Shown: in pieces, positions 51,442 through 59,862 of the stretch
How the letters are laid out: every line of letters begins with the position of its first letter
How positions within the stretch are numbered: position 1 is the first letter of the stretch
Source: Bradyrhizobium sp. 1
Lineage (GTDB): Bacteria > Pseudomonadota > Alphaproteobacteria > Rhizobiales > Xanthobacteraceae
Length of the DNA stretch: 64,000 bases
Direction of reading: 5' to 3'
Assembly: GCF_023073315.1 (NCBI RefSeq)
Contig: NZ_JADPJH010000038.1
Location: 62,001 to 126,000 of the forward strand
Notes under the pieces: generated by a model
Database searches by the model: none
What the model was told of the DNA's origin: nothing
What the model saw: the letters and a program-made list of their open reading frames with translations, nothing else
Translations under genes and position numbers: made by a program

Positions 51442-53166
51442 TCAGAACAATTCTATACCGTCATCCGCGGTCTCGACCGCCTCGACACGCCGCGTGGTGG
51501 CGATCGACACCAGCCCAAGCGTCTGCAAAAATTCCCGGTGGACGTCCCGCTCGCGCTCCATGGTGTAGCGCGCGAAGATATCATCGAGCGCCGCCTGATC
51601 CTGCGCCTCCGGCTGCGGTCGCTGCGCGCCGGCGCTCGCTGTCTCGAGCCGCGCGGCGACCGCAGGCAATGTCGCAGAGCTCTCGCCGAGCGTGGTCATC
51701 AGGCCTTGCGCCGAGTTCATCAGGCCTTCGAATTCCGCGCCTTCGTCGACCAGCCGGCTCATCAGCTTGCCGAGCCGTTCGTTGCCGGCCTCGACCTCGC
51801 GCAACGCCTGGAATATCTGCGGCTCGAGATTGGCGAGCTGCGTCGGATCGCCCTGCACGCGAAGCTCTTTCAGCTCTCTTGCCGAGCGCTCGATGCCGTC
51901 GAGCACGGGCCGCAAGCGCCCTGCGCCCGCCGAGACCTGGTCGGCAGTCGCCTTGAGCTCGTTGGCGATGACGACGAAGGCGCTGCCGCGGCTGCCGAGA
52001 TGGCTCGCCTTGAGGCCGGCATTCATTCCGATCAGGGTGATGTCGACAGTCGCCTCGGCAAGGCCGGCAATGGCCTGGCGAAATTTCGCCAGCGTGTCCT
52101 CGACGATAGCGAGCGCCTCGTCGACCGCGCGGCCGGCGCCTTCGCAGGTGGCGATCAAGGTCGAAGCATGTGCCAGCGTCTGCTTGATGCGCGTCAGGAA
52201 CGACGATGAGCCGCCATCCGCGCCGAACAGCGTGCGACCATGGCCAACGACACTTCCAGCGTCGTGCAGGATGGCGGTCAGCGCACGAACAATCTGGCCG
52301 ATATCGCCGCCGAACTCGCGTTGGGCATCCCTGAGCAGAGCCGCCTGCAACTGGCAGATCGCGCGCGCGCCGTCGCCGCTCGCCACCGCATCAGGGACGA
52401 GGCTCGGGGAAGATCCCGACACAAGGCCGAGGCCGTGACCGATATGCTCGAGGCGCTGGCGCGTGCTGTCGCCGGCCTGCAAGGAAATGATCGCGCCGCC
52501 GACCGCTTCGGCGATCTTTTTGGTGCTGCTGCCGGCAAGAACGGCGAGCTGGCTGCTGTTGCGGCGCTGGTCGCGCAATCCGGAATAGGCTGCGCCGAGC
52601 TCGGCGCTTTCCGACACCAACTGCTTTCCGTAGCGGCTCTCGAATTCCTTCTGCCGGCCAGACGCGGTGGCGACGGCTTCTGACAAGCGCTGCTGGTCTT
52701 TTGCGCACCCCTCGATCGAGCCCTGCACGGCCTTGCCGAGATCGTAAGCTTCCTGCGTGAAGGCGAGAAAGCCCTCGCGATCGCCGTCGAGCGAAGCCGC
52801 CTCGATCCGGGCGCTACGCGCGATGATCGTGATCATCCCGATGTGCTTGAACAGCGGCTTGAGCAGCGAAGACGCTTCCGCCGTGCTGGTGCCAATCGTC
52901 GCCAGCAAGGCGCTCTCGGCCGGCAGCGCCTGCGCCAGTTCGCTGAGCCGCGCGGCGATCACCTGCAACGCGGTGGCAGCGCCCTCGATCTCGGCGCCGG
53001 AGAGTTCCTCGGAGAGCGTTGCGAGGCCCTGGTTCAACTCCCCAAAAATGAGGTGGCCGCGCCCGAGCTCCTGACCGACCCGCGCGAAGACGTCCTCGAT
53101 CCGCGACGAGACGTCATCGATCGCCGCGATCGCTTCAGTGAGGGTGTTGGCCGGAATGACGGACAT
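51442..53166 (-). CDS. Soluble MCP-like signalling protein at the end of the chemotaxis operon
   Basis: 574 residues with no transmembrane helix or signal peptide, mostly long coiled coils. One stretch near residue 380 (DITLIGMNAGLKASHLGSRGSAFVVIANELK) matches the tip of methyl-accepting proteins but is divergent (the usual ALNAAIEAARAGE is not kept). It starts 6 bases after the cheB stop, so it is part of the operon. It may be a cytoplasmic receptor or a receptor-cluster organiser. The C-terminus has no NWETF-like tether. Confidence 0.65.
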   Translation of the reverse strand: MSVIPANTLTEAIAAIDDVSSRIEDVFARVGQELGRGHLIFGELNQGLATLSEELSGAEIEGAATALQVIAARLSELAQALPAESALLATIGTSTAEASSLLKPLFKHIGMITIIARSARIEAASLDGDREGFLAFTQEAYDLGKAVQGSIEGCAKDQQRLSEAVATASGRQKEFESRYGKQLVSESAELGAAYSGLRDQRRNSSQLAVLAGSSTKKIAEAVGGAIISLQAGDSTRQRLEHIGHGLGLVSGSSPSLVPDAVASGDGARAICQLQAALLRDAQREFGGDIGQIVRALTAILHDAGSVVGHGRTLFGADGGSSSFLTRIKQTLAHASTLIATCEGAGRAVDEALAIVEDTLAKFRQAIAGLAEATVDITLIGMNAGLKASHLGSRGSAFVVIANELKATADQVSAGAGRLRPVLDGIERSARELKELRVQGDPTQLANLEPQIFQALREVEAGNERLGKLMSRLVDEGAEFEGLMNSAQGLMTTLGESSATLPAVAARLETASAGAQRPQPEAQDQAALDDIFARYTMERERDVHREFLQTLGLVSIATTRRVEAVETADDGIELF

Positions 53167-53172
53167 TTGCGA

Positions 53173-54264
53173 TCAGCCCACTGCCGCCACGTGCCCGGCC
53201 TGGTACCAGAGCATGATCTCGCGCGGGATATGGTGCAGCGAGACGACCTTCTCGACGCCGCCATGGGCGATGGCTTCCTTGGGCATACCGAACACCACGC
53301 AGCTTTCCTCGTCCTGTGCCCGCGTCGAGGCGCCGAGCTTGCGCATCTCCAGCATGCCGCGCGCGCCATCGTCGCCCATGCCGGTCATGATGACGCCGAG
53401 CGCGTTGGCGCCGGCATGCTGGGCGGCCGAGCGGAACAGCACGTCAACCGACGGGCGATGCCGTGACACCGGCGGGCCGTCCTTGATCGCGATCTGGTAG
53501 CGCAGGCCGATGCGCTGGAGCAGCATGTGACGGGCGCCCGGCGCGATATAGGCGCAGCCCGGCAGCACCGGCTCGCCGTCCTCGGCTTCCTTGACCCGGA
53601 TCTGGCAGACGCCGTCGAGACGCTTTGCAAAGGCGGCGGTGAAGCCTGCCGGCATGTGCTGGACGATGACGATGGGCGGACAATGCGGCGGCAGCATCTC
53701 GAGGACGTCGTTGAGCGCTTCGGTGCCGCCCGTCGATGCCCCGATGCAGACGATGCGTTCCGTCGTCGGCCGCACTCTGCCCTGCACCGGCGGCGGGATG
53801 ATGGCATCGGCGGTCAGCTTCTTTTCGATGATGCGGCGTTCCGCCCGCGGGCGCACCCGTGCGCGCGCCGCCGACTTCACGGCCTCGCGCAGCCGCGTGG
53901 AGCATTCGAACAGCGCCTGTCGCGTGTCGATCTTCGGCTTCGGCACGATATCTACCGCACCCGCTTCGAACGCCTCGAACATCACGTTCGAGCCTTCTTC
54001 GGTGAGCGAGGAGCAGATGATCACCGGGATCGGACGCTGCGCCATGATCTTGCGCAGAAACGTCATGCCGTCCATGCGCGGCATTTCCAGATCCAGGATC
54101 ATGACATCGGGGATTTCGTTCTGGAGACGACGCGCCGCCGCAAACGGATCGGATGCGGTCCCCATCACCTCGATATCAGGGTCTTCGCTGAGGATGGTTT
54201 GCAGGATTTGGCGCACCGACGCCGAATCGTCCACGATCAGCACGCGAACTTTCTCCCTCGGCAT
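53173..54264 (-). CDS. cheB: Chemotaxis response regulator protein-glutamate methylesterase
   Basis: 363 residues. N-terminal receiver with IVDDSAS and ILDLEMPRMDG (phospho-Asp58), then a linker and the methylesterase domain with CIGASTGGTEAL (catalytic Ser), IVQHMPAGFT (His) and MTGMGDDGARG (Asp). It demethylates or deamidates receptor glutamates. It is 16 bases after cheR and 6 bases before the MCP-like gene, transcribed from the minus strand. Confidence 0.93.
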   Translation of the reverse strand: MPREKVRVLIVDDSASVRQILQTILSEDPDIEVMGTASDPFAAARRLQNEIPDVMILDLEMPRMDGMTFLRKIMAQRPIPVIICSSLTEEGSNVMFEAFEAGAVDIVPKPKIDTRQALFECSTRLREAVKSAARARVRPRAERRIIEKKLTADAIIPPPVQGRVRPTTERIVCIGASTGGTEALNDVLEMLPPHCPPIVIVQHMPAGFTAAFAKRLDGVCQIRVKEAEDGEPVLPGCAYIAPGARHMLLQRIGLRYQIAIKDGPPVSRHRPSVDVLFRSAAQHAGANALGVIMTGMGDDGARGMLEMRKLGASTRAQDEESCVVFGMPKEAIAHGGVEKVVSLHHIPREIMLWYQAGHVAAVG

Positions 54265-54280
54265 TTTGGTTGCGCTCCGG

Positions 54281-55135
54281 CTAGACCTGGAAAATGGTTG
54301 GCTGAACTTGCTTCAAACCCGGCACTGCACTGTGAATCATCGATTCCGAATGTCCGACCAGTAAATAGCCGCCAGGCCGCAGATGGTTGCAGAGTTGCTC
54401 GACAACCTTGCGCTGGGTCGGCTTGTCAAAATAGATCAGGACGTTGCGGCAGAAGATGATGTCGACATCCCGATCCACCGGATAGGACGCGTCCATGAGG
54501 TTCATCCGCATGAAATGCGTCATGCGCCTGAGCTCCGGCGCCACGCGGACGTCGCTACGGGAGCGATCCCGCGACGACAGGAAATACCGCTTCACGAAGT
54601 GCTCCGGCACCGGCGCGAGCACGTCGCGGGTGTAGATCGCCGTCTTGGCGAGGCGGAGCACCGCGGTCGAAATGTCGGTGCCAAGGATGCGATACTGAAA
54701 CCGGGAACCGCTGCGCGTCATGTCGTCGAGCACCATCGCGGTCGTGTAGGCCTCCATGCCGGTCGAACTCGCGGAGCTCCAGATCTTCAGGTTCGCATCC
54801 CTGCGTCCGTGCGACTTGAGCAGCGCGGGGATCGCGACGTCACGCATGAAGGTGAAGTGCTGCGGCTCGCGGAAGAAGTCAGTCTTGTTGGTCGTCACCA
54901 CATCGATGAGATGGGTGAGCTCGGCGTCGAAATGCTGGGCTTCGAACAGGTTATCGACATACTCGTTGAGGTCGGAGAAGTTCAGCGCGCGCACGCGCTT
55001 GTGCAGCCGGCCCTCCAGCATCAGCCGCTTGCCCTGCGGCAGCTTGATGCCGACCTGCCCCTCGATCAGTTCGGCGATGGTCCGGAAGTGGCGGTCCGAC
55101 AGATGGACGGCCGCATCCTGCACGGCAGGCATCAT
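54281..55135 (-). CDS. cheR: Chemotaxis protein methyltransferase
   Basis: 284 residues. The N-terminal helical domain (residues 10-85) is followed by a Rossmann domain with WSSASSTGMEAYT (SAM loop), RILGTDIS, and DIIFCRNVLIYFD, all typical of CheR. It methylates receptor glutamates. The neighbouring receptors lack the C-terminal pentapeptide that tethers CheR in enteric bacteria. It lies 142 bases after the receptor gene at 55278. Confidence 0.92.
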   Translation of the reverse strand: MMPAVQDAAVHLSDRHFRTIAELIEGQVGIKLPQGKRLMLEGRLHKRVRALNFSDLNEYVDNLFEAQHFDAELTHLIDVVTTNKTDFFREPQHFTFMRDVAIPALLKSHGRRDANLKIWSSASSTGMEAYTTAMVLDDMTRSGSRFQYRILGTDISTAVLRLAKTAIYTRDVLAPVPEHFVKRYFLSSRDRSRSDVRVAPELRRMTHFMRMNLMDASYPVDRDVDIIFCRNVLIYFDKPTQRKVVEQLCNHLRPGGYLLVGHSESMIHSAVPGLKQVQPTIFQV

Positions 55136-55277
55136 CGCTGCGTGCCCCCATCCGGGATGGCCGCCGCCTGCACTGAATGTCGGGCCGAACGGGCCATCTT
55201 GAATCCTACGCGTTTACGCCAGCAACTGAAGACGGACCGGCCCACGGCTGAATGACGGGCCGATCCTCCGGACGGTC

Positions 55278-57080
55278 TTAGCGCTGGAAATCAGCGTCGC
55301 GATCGTCCTCGCCATTGTTCATGTCGAAGGCGAAGCCGCCGCCACCGGCAACCTTCACGGCGCGTGCCGGCCTGGCCTGCGGCTTCCTGGCCGGACGCTC
55401 GACGGCCGCCATGGTGGCTGCCTTGGCGCGCAGCTGATTGACCGCCCGGTCGATCGGCGCGGCCGCCTGGCTACGTGCTTGCTCGATGCGGAAATAGGCG
55501 ATGGTGGACTGAAGCTGCTCGGCCTGCGAAGCGAGCTCTTCCGAGGTCGAGGACACCTCCTCCGAAGCGCTGGCGTTCTGCTGGCCGACCTTGTCGAGCT
55601 GCTGGATCGCCTGGTTGATCTGGGCCGAGCCGACGTCCTGCTCGCGACAGGCCGCCGTGATCTCTTCGACCAGCTCCGCCGTCCGCTTGATGTCAGGCAC
55701 GAGCTTGGAAAGCATATTGCCGGCTTCCTGCGCTACCTTGACGGTTTCAGTCGACAGCGTGCCGATCTCGGCCGCGGCCGCCTGGCTGCGTTCGGCGAGC
55801 TTGCGCACTTCGGAGGCGACGACCGCAAAGCCCTTGCCGTGCTCGCCGGCGCGCGCGGCTTCGACCGCGGCGTTGAGCGCGAGCAGGTCGGTCTGGCGCG
55901 CGATCTCCTGCACGATCGTGATCTTCTCGGCGATGGTCTGCATCGCGTTGACGGCGCGGCCGACCGCGGCGCCGCTGGCCTCGGCATCCTTGGCCGACTG
56001 CGCGGCGATCTTCTCGGTCTGGTTGGCGTTGTCGGCGTTCTGCTTCACGTTCGAAGCCATCTCCTCCATCGAGGAGGAGGCTTCTTCCGCCGAGGAGGCC
56101 TGCTCGGTCGCGCCCTGCGAGAGCTGCTCGGCGCTGGCGGAGAGTTCCTGGCTGCCGGCCGAGACGTTCTGCGCGGCCGTGAGCGCCTCCGACACGATCT
56201 GCCGGAGCTTTTCCACCATGCGCTCGAGCGCAAGGCCAAGCGTATCCTTGTCCGACAGCGGCTTGGCTTCGACCGTGAGATCGCCCTGTGCGATCTGGTT
56301 GGCCAGCGCCGCCGTCGCATTCAGGTTGACCGTCATCGCGTTCAGCGACTTGATGAGATCGCCGATCTCGTCGTTGCTGGAGGACTCGATCTTGTGGCTG
56401 AGATCGCCGATCGCCACCGCATCGGCGAGGCCGACGGCCTGCGCCAGCGCGCGGCTGATGTTCATCGCGATCCAGGTCGCCGCAACAACGGCGATGAGGA
56501 GCGAGGCGATGACGAGGCTCATCAGCAGCATCTCGGCATGGGCACCGTCCTGCTTGGACTGCTCGGCCTGCTCGGCCATGTTCTTCTTGACGTTCTTGAT
56601 GTAGCCGTCGGCCGCGTCCAGCGCGTCCGCGACGACCTTGCGGCCGTCATGCATGGAGCGGTCCAGCGCCTTCGGCTTGTCGGACTTTGCAAGCTGGACC
56701 GTCTCATCCTGATAGGCATTCAGCTTGGCGAACGCGACGTTGAAGCCTTCCATCAGCTTCTTGCCGCTTTCGCTGGCGGCCGCGTAGATCTCATCCTTGG
56801 ACTTGGCGACCGCTTCGCGGTTCTTGATCAGGTCAAGCCGGAACTGCTCATGCTCTGCGTCGGACGCAGCAAGGATCGAGTTCTTCTCGGAGCGCACCAG
56901 GAACAGGATGCCTTCCTTGAGTTCCGCGGCCTTTTCCATGCGGCCCGCGCGGCCGACGAGAACCTCCGTGGTGCTGACCATGTCGGCCAGCTTCAGGTAG
57001 CCGACCGCACCAGCGATCATGGACAGCAGGATGACGACGCCGAAGGCGCTGGCAAGCTTGGCTTTGACGGTGAATCTCAT
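55278..57080 (-). CDS. Methyl-accepting chemotaxis protein with two HAMP-like units
   Basis: 600 residues. Transmembrane helix 1 at about residues 7-29 and helix 2 at about 188-212, with a helical periplasmic domain between. HAMP (ISRALAQAVGLADAVAIGDL) is followed by a second HAMP-like unit (NQIAQGDLTVEAKPLSD), then the signalling domain with E-A-S-S-S-M-E-E-M and the hairpin tip EIARQTDLLALNAAVEAARAGE. The C-terminus ends DADFQR, without a CheR-binding pentapeptide. It shares about 720 bases of near-identical DNA with the receptor at 57665. Ligand unknown. Confidence 0.92.
   Translation of the reverse strand: MRFTVKAKLASAFGVVILLSMIAGAVGYLKLADMVSTTEVLVGRAGRMEKAAELKEGILFLVRSEKNSILAASDAEHEQFRLDLIKNREAVAKSKDEIYAAASESGKKLMEGFNVAFAKLNAYQDETVQLAKSDKPKALDRSMHDGRKVVADALDAADGYIKNVKKNMAEQAEQSKQDGAHAEMLLMSLVIASLLIAVVAATWIAMNISRALAQAVGLADAVAIGDLSHKIESSSNDEIGDLIKSLNAMTVNLNATAALANQIAQGDLTVEAKPLSDKDTLGLALERMVEKLRQIVSEALTAAQNVSAGSQELSASAEQLSQGATEQASSAEEASSSMEEMASNVKQNADNANQTEKIAAQSAKDAEASGAAVGRAVNAMQTIAEKITIVQEIARQTDLLALNAAVEAARAGEHGKGFAVVASEVRKLAERSQAAAAEIGTLSTETVKVAQEAGNMLSKLVPDIKRTAELVEEITAACREQDVGSAQINQAIQQLDKVGQQNASASEEVSSTSEELASQAEQLQSTIAYFRIEQARSQAAAPIDRAVNQLRAKAATMAAVERPARKPQARPARAVKVAGGGGFAFDMNNGEDDRDADFQR
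55501..56220 (-). repeat. Receptor signalling-domain duplication, copy 1 (partner 57902-58626)
   Basis: The coding DNA for the cytoplasmic signalling domain is nearly identical to that at 57902-58626. Identity is high both at the protein level, where only scattered substitutions are seen, and in many DNA blocks. This points to a recent duplication or ongoing gene conversion. Confidence 0.75.
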
Positions 57081-57139
57081 GTCAGTCGGTCTCGTTGGTT
57101 CGAATTGGGGTGCTTACGCTTGACCACGCACTTGCAAAC

Positions 57140-57628
57140 TCAGGCGGCACGGGAGGAATCCGCCGCCGCGTTACGTCCTTCCGGGATCTCGTCGTTCGCC
57201 ATCAGCTTGGCGAGGTCGAAGATCACAACGAATTTCTCGCCCTTGCGGCCGATGCCGGCGGCATAGTCGGACTGCCATTTGCCGCCGACCTCGGGGATGG
57301 GCTCGATCGCCTGCTCGTCGATATCGGTGACCTCGAACACACAATCGGCGACGAAGCCGACGCCGACCAGACGGTCCTTCATCGGCACGTCGAGGATGAT
57401 GATGCGGGTCGCTTCAGTGGCCGCCACGGCCGGCAGGCCGAGCTTGGTCCTGAGATCGACGATCGGATAACCGCTACCCCGCACATCGATCATGCCGAGC
57501 AGGAAGTTCGGCGCGTGCGGCAGGCGCGAGATCGGCCGCATGTCGAGGATCTCACGGACGTTGCGGATACTGATGCCGAACGTCTCGCCGGCGAGCCCGA
57601 GCGTCAGATATTGCGAGGTTGCGGCCAT
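57140..57628 (-). CDS. cheW: Chemotaxis coupling protein
   Basis: 162 residues, CheW-like domain: Y-L-T-L-G-L-A-G-E-T-F-G-I at the start, I-R-N-V-R-E-I-L-D, PHAPNFLLGMIDVRGSGYPIVDLR and a V-D-x-V-x-E-V-like segment (DCVFEVTDID). It links receptors to CheA. It lies between the two receptors in the minus-strand operon. A different CheW is at 59401. Confidence 0.92.
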   Translation of the reverse strand: MAATSQYLTLGLAGETFGISIRNVREILDMRPISRLPHAPNFLLGMIDVRGSGYPIVDLRTKLGLPAVAATEATRIIILDVPMKDRLVGVGFVADCVFEVTDIDEQAIEPIPEVGGKWQSDYAAGIGRKGEKFVVIFDLAKLMANDEIPEGRNAAADSSRAA

Positions 57629-57664
57629 GATGCAGTCCAGGGTCAGGTGGTTTTCAAGTTGCGG

Positions 57665-59362
57665 TCAGCGTTGGAACTCGGCGTCGCGGTCGTCTTCGCC
57701 GTCCTGCATGTCGAACGCAAAGCCGCCGCCGTTCGCCGCCTTCAGCGCACGTGCGGGTTTGCGGACCGGAGCGGGCTTCTTTGCACCGCGATCGGCAGCC
57801 GCCATGGTTGCGGCCTTGGCGCGGAGCTGGCCGACCGCACGGTCGATCGGCGCGGGCGCGGCCCTTTCGTTGCGAGCGGCGTGCTCGATCCGGAAGAACG
57901 AGATGGTCGATTGAAGCTGCTCGGCCTGCGAGGCGAGCTCTTCCGAAGTCGAGGATACCTGCTCCGAGGCGCTGGCGTTCTGCTGGCCGACCTTGTCGAG
58001 CTGCTGGATCGCCTGGTTGATCTGGGCCGAGCCGACGTCCTGCTCGCGGCAGGCCGCCGTGATCTCCTGGACCAGCTCGGCGGTCTTCTTGATGTCGGGC
58101 ACCAGCTTGGACAGCATGTCGCCGGCTTCCTGCGCGACCTTCACGGTTTCCGTCGACAGCGTGCCGATGTCGGCGGCCGCCGCCTGGCTGCGCTCGGCGA
58201 GCTTGCGCACTTCGGAGGCAACCACCGCAAAACCCTTGCCATGCTCCCCGGCGCGCGCGGCCTCGACCGCCGCGTTGAGCGCGAGCAGGTCAGTCTGGCG
58301 CGCAATCTCCTGCACGATCGTGATCTTCGCGGCGATCGTCTGCATCGCCTCGACAGCACGGCCCACGGCAACGCCGCTGGCTTCGGCATCCAAGGCCGAT
58401 CGCGCGGCGATCTTCTCGGTCTGGTTGGCGTTGTCGGCGTTCTGCTTCACGTTGGAGGCCATCTCCTCCATCGAGGAGGAGGCCTCTTCTGCGGACGAGG
58501 CCTGCTCGGTCGCGCCTTGCGAGAGCTGCTCGGCGCTGGCGGAGAGTTCCTGGCTTCCCGCGGAGACGTTGCTTGCCGCCGTGAGAGCCTCCTCGACAAC
58601 CTGACGAAGCTTCTCGACCATCATGTTCAGCGATTTGACGAGATCGCCGATCTCGTCATTGCTGGAGATATCGATCGTCTGGCTGAGATTGCCGGCCGCC
58701 ACCGCACCGGCAAGACCGACCGCGCGGCCGAGGCCGCGGGAGATGCTGATCGAGATCCAGATCGCGGCGACCAGGCCGATCACGAGCGATGCAACCACGG
58801 CCGAGACCAGCATCATGTGGGCGCGATTGCCGTCCTCGTGCGCCTGGGCCGCCTGCTCGTTCATGTTCTTCTTGACGTTGGTGATGTAGACGTTGGCGGC
58901 GTCCATCGCCTCGCGGACTGCCTTGCGGACCTCAACCGCGGAGAGCTCGACGGCTTTCGGCCTGTCGGTCCGGACGGTCTTGAGAGCGCTATCCTGAACT
59001 GCATTCATCCGGGCGTAGGCAGCACCGAAGTTCTCGATCAGCTTCTTGCCTTCGGTGGAGGCCTGCGCATGGATTTCCTCCTTCAGCTTCAGAAGCGTCT
59101 CGCGCTGTTTGGCGATCTCAGCGACGAAGCCGTCCGCCTCGCTATCGGGCGCGAGAAGGAGGTTCTTCTCGGCGCGAACCTGAAGCAGAATGCCCTTCTC
59201 GATCTCCGCCGCACGGTCCATCCGGCCGGCGCGCGACACCAGGCTGTCGGCGGTATCGATCATCTCGCTGAGCTTCACATAAGCGAGGCCGCCCGCCGCC
59301 ATCGAGAGCAACAGGACCACACCGAACGCGCTGGCAAGCTTTGCCTTGACCGTAAATCTCAT
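57665..59362 (-). CDS. Methyl-accepting chemotaxis protein with a single HAMP unit
   Basis: 565 residues. Transmembrane helices at about 7-29 and 188-212. It has one HAMP (ISRGLGRAVGLAGAVAAGNL) and then goes directly into the signalling domain. Compared with the 55278 receptor, 39 residues are missing between K-S-L-N and M-V-E-K-L-R-Q, which is the second HAMP-like unit. The signalling tip and the C-terminal DAEFQR end are kept. The periplasmic domain is less similar to the other receptor than the cytoplasmic part, so ligand specificity probably differs. Confidence 0.92.
   Translation of the reverse strand: MRFTVKAKLASAFGVVLLLSMAAGGLAYVKLSEMIDTADSLVSRAGRMDRAAEIEKGILLQVRAEKNLLLAPDSEADGFVAEIAKQRETLLKLKEEIHAQASTEGKKLIENFGAAYARMNAVQDSALKTVRTDRPKAVELSAVEVRKAVREAMDAANVYITNVKKNMNEQAAQAHEDGNRAHMMLVSAVVASLVIGLVAAIWISISISRGLGRAVGLAGAVAAGNLSQTIDISSNDEIGDLVKSLNMMVEKLRQVVEEALTAASNVSAGSQELSASAEQLSQGATEQASSAEEASSSMEEMASNVKQNADNANQTEKIAARSALDAEASGVAVGRAVEAMQTIAAKITIVQEIARQTDLLALNAAVEAARAGEHGKGFAVVASEVRKLAERSQAAAADIGTLSTETVKVAQEAGDMLSKLVPDIKKTAELVQEITAACREQDVGSAQINQAIQQLDKVGQQNASASEQVSSTSEELASQAEQLQSTISFFRIEHAARNERAAPAPIDRAVGQLRAKAATMAAADRGAKKPAPVRKPARALKAANGGGFAFDMQDGEDDRDAEFQR
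57902..58626 (-). repeat. Receptor signalling-domain duplication, copy 2 (partner 55501-56220)
   Basis: See copy 1. The near-identity of about 720 bases at 2.4 kb distance, in the same orientation, could support recombination that deletes cheW and one receptor. Confidence 0.75.
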
Positions 59363-59400
59363 CTCCAGCCCCTAACCCCAGTCTCGCCCGAGACCTCATT

Positions 59401-59862
59401 TCAATTCAGGATGCGTTCCATGTTGGGAACGATGACGAACTCTTCACGCCATTTGGCGATGAAGCGAATGAACTCCGGCTTCCAGTGCATGCCGACGCGC
59501 GGCGTCTGCTGCACGTCGGTCTGCGAAATCTCGGTGACCTCGTAGACCTTGTCGGCGGTGACGCCGACCAGCACCGGCTCGCCGTCGAGCTGAAGCTCGA
59601 TGACGACGATGCGCGTGTCGGCCGAATTTTCCGGCTGCGGCATGCCGAAGCGGATACGAAGGTCAGCGAGCGGAATGACGTTGCCGCGCACATTGATGAC
59701 GCTGGGAACGAAGGCCCGCGCGCCCGCCACCTTGGTCACCGGCACGGGATCGATGATCTCGCGCACGAGGCCCGCGTCGAGCGCAAATTTCTCCTCGCCG
59801 AGCCCGATCATCACGACCTGCATCGCGTCCTGACGTTCGCCCGCCTGTCCCTCGGTCATCAC
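59401..59862 (-). CDS. cheW: Chemotaxis coupling protein, second copy
   Basis: 153 residues, CheW-like: EEKFALDAGLVREIIDPV, ARAFVPSVINVRGNVIPLADLRIRFGMP, VTADKVYEVTEI. It overlaps the end of cheA by four bases (ATGA), giving translational coupling, and precedes the first receptor gene by 38 bases. Sequence differs clearly from the 57140 CheW, so the two may pair with different receptors. Confidence 0.92.
   Translation of the reverse strand: MMTEGQAGERQDAMQVVMIGLGEEKFALDAGLVREIIDPVPVTKVAGARAFVPSVINVRGNVIPLADLRIRFGMPQPENSADTRIVVIELQLDGEPVLVGVTADKVYEVTEISQTDVQQTPRVGMHWKPEFIRFIAKWREEFVIVPNMERILN

Noticed and set aside
57095..59545. An 816-codon plus-strand frame opposite the second receptor
   Set aside because: Leu/Arg/Gly-rich mirror of the receptor and cheW genes; no motif and no RBS. 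The same holds for the 595-codon frame at 55479-57266.
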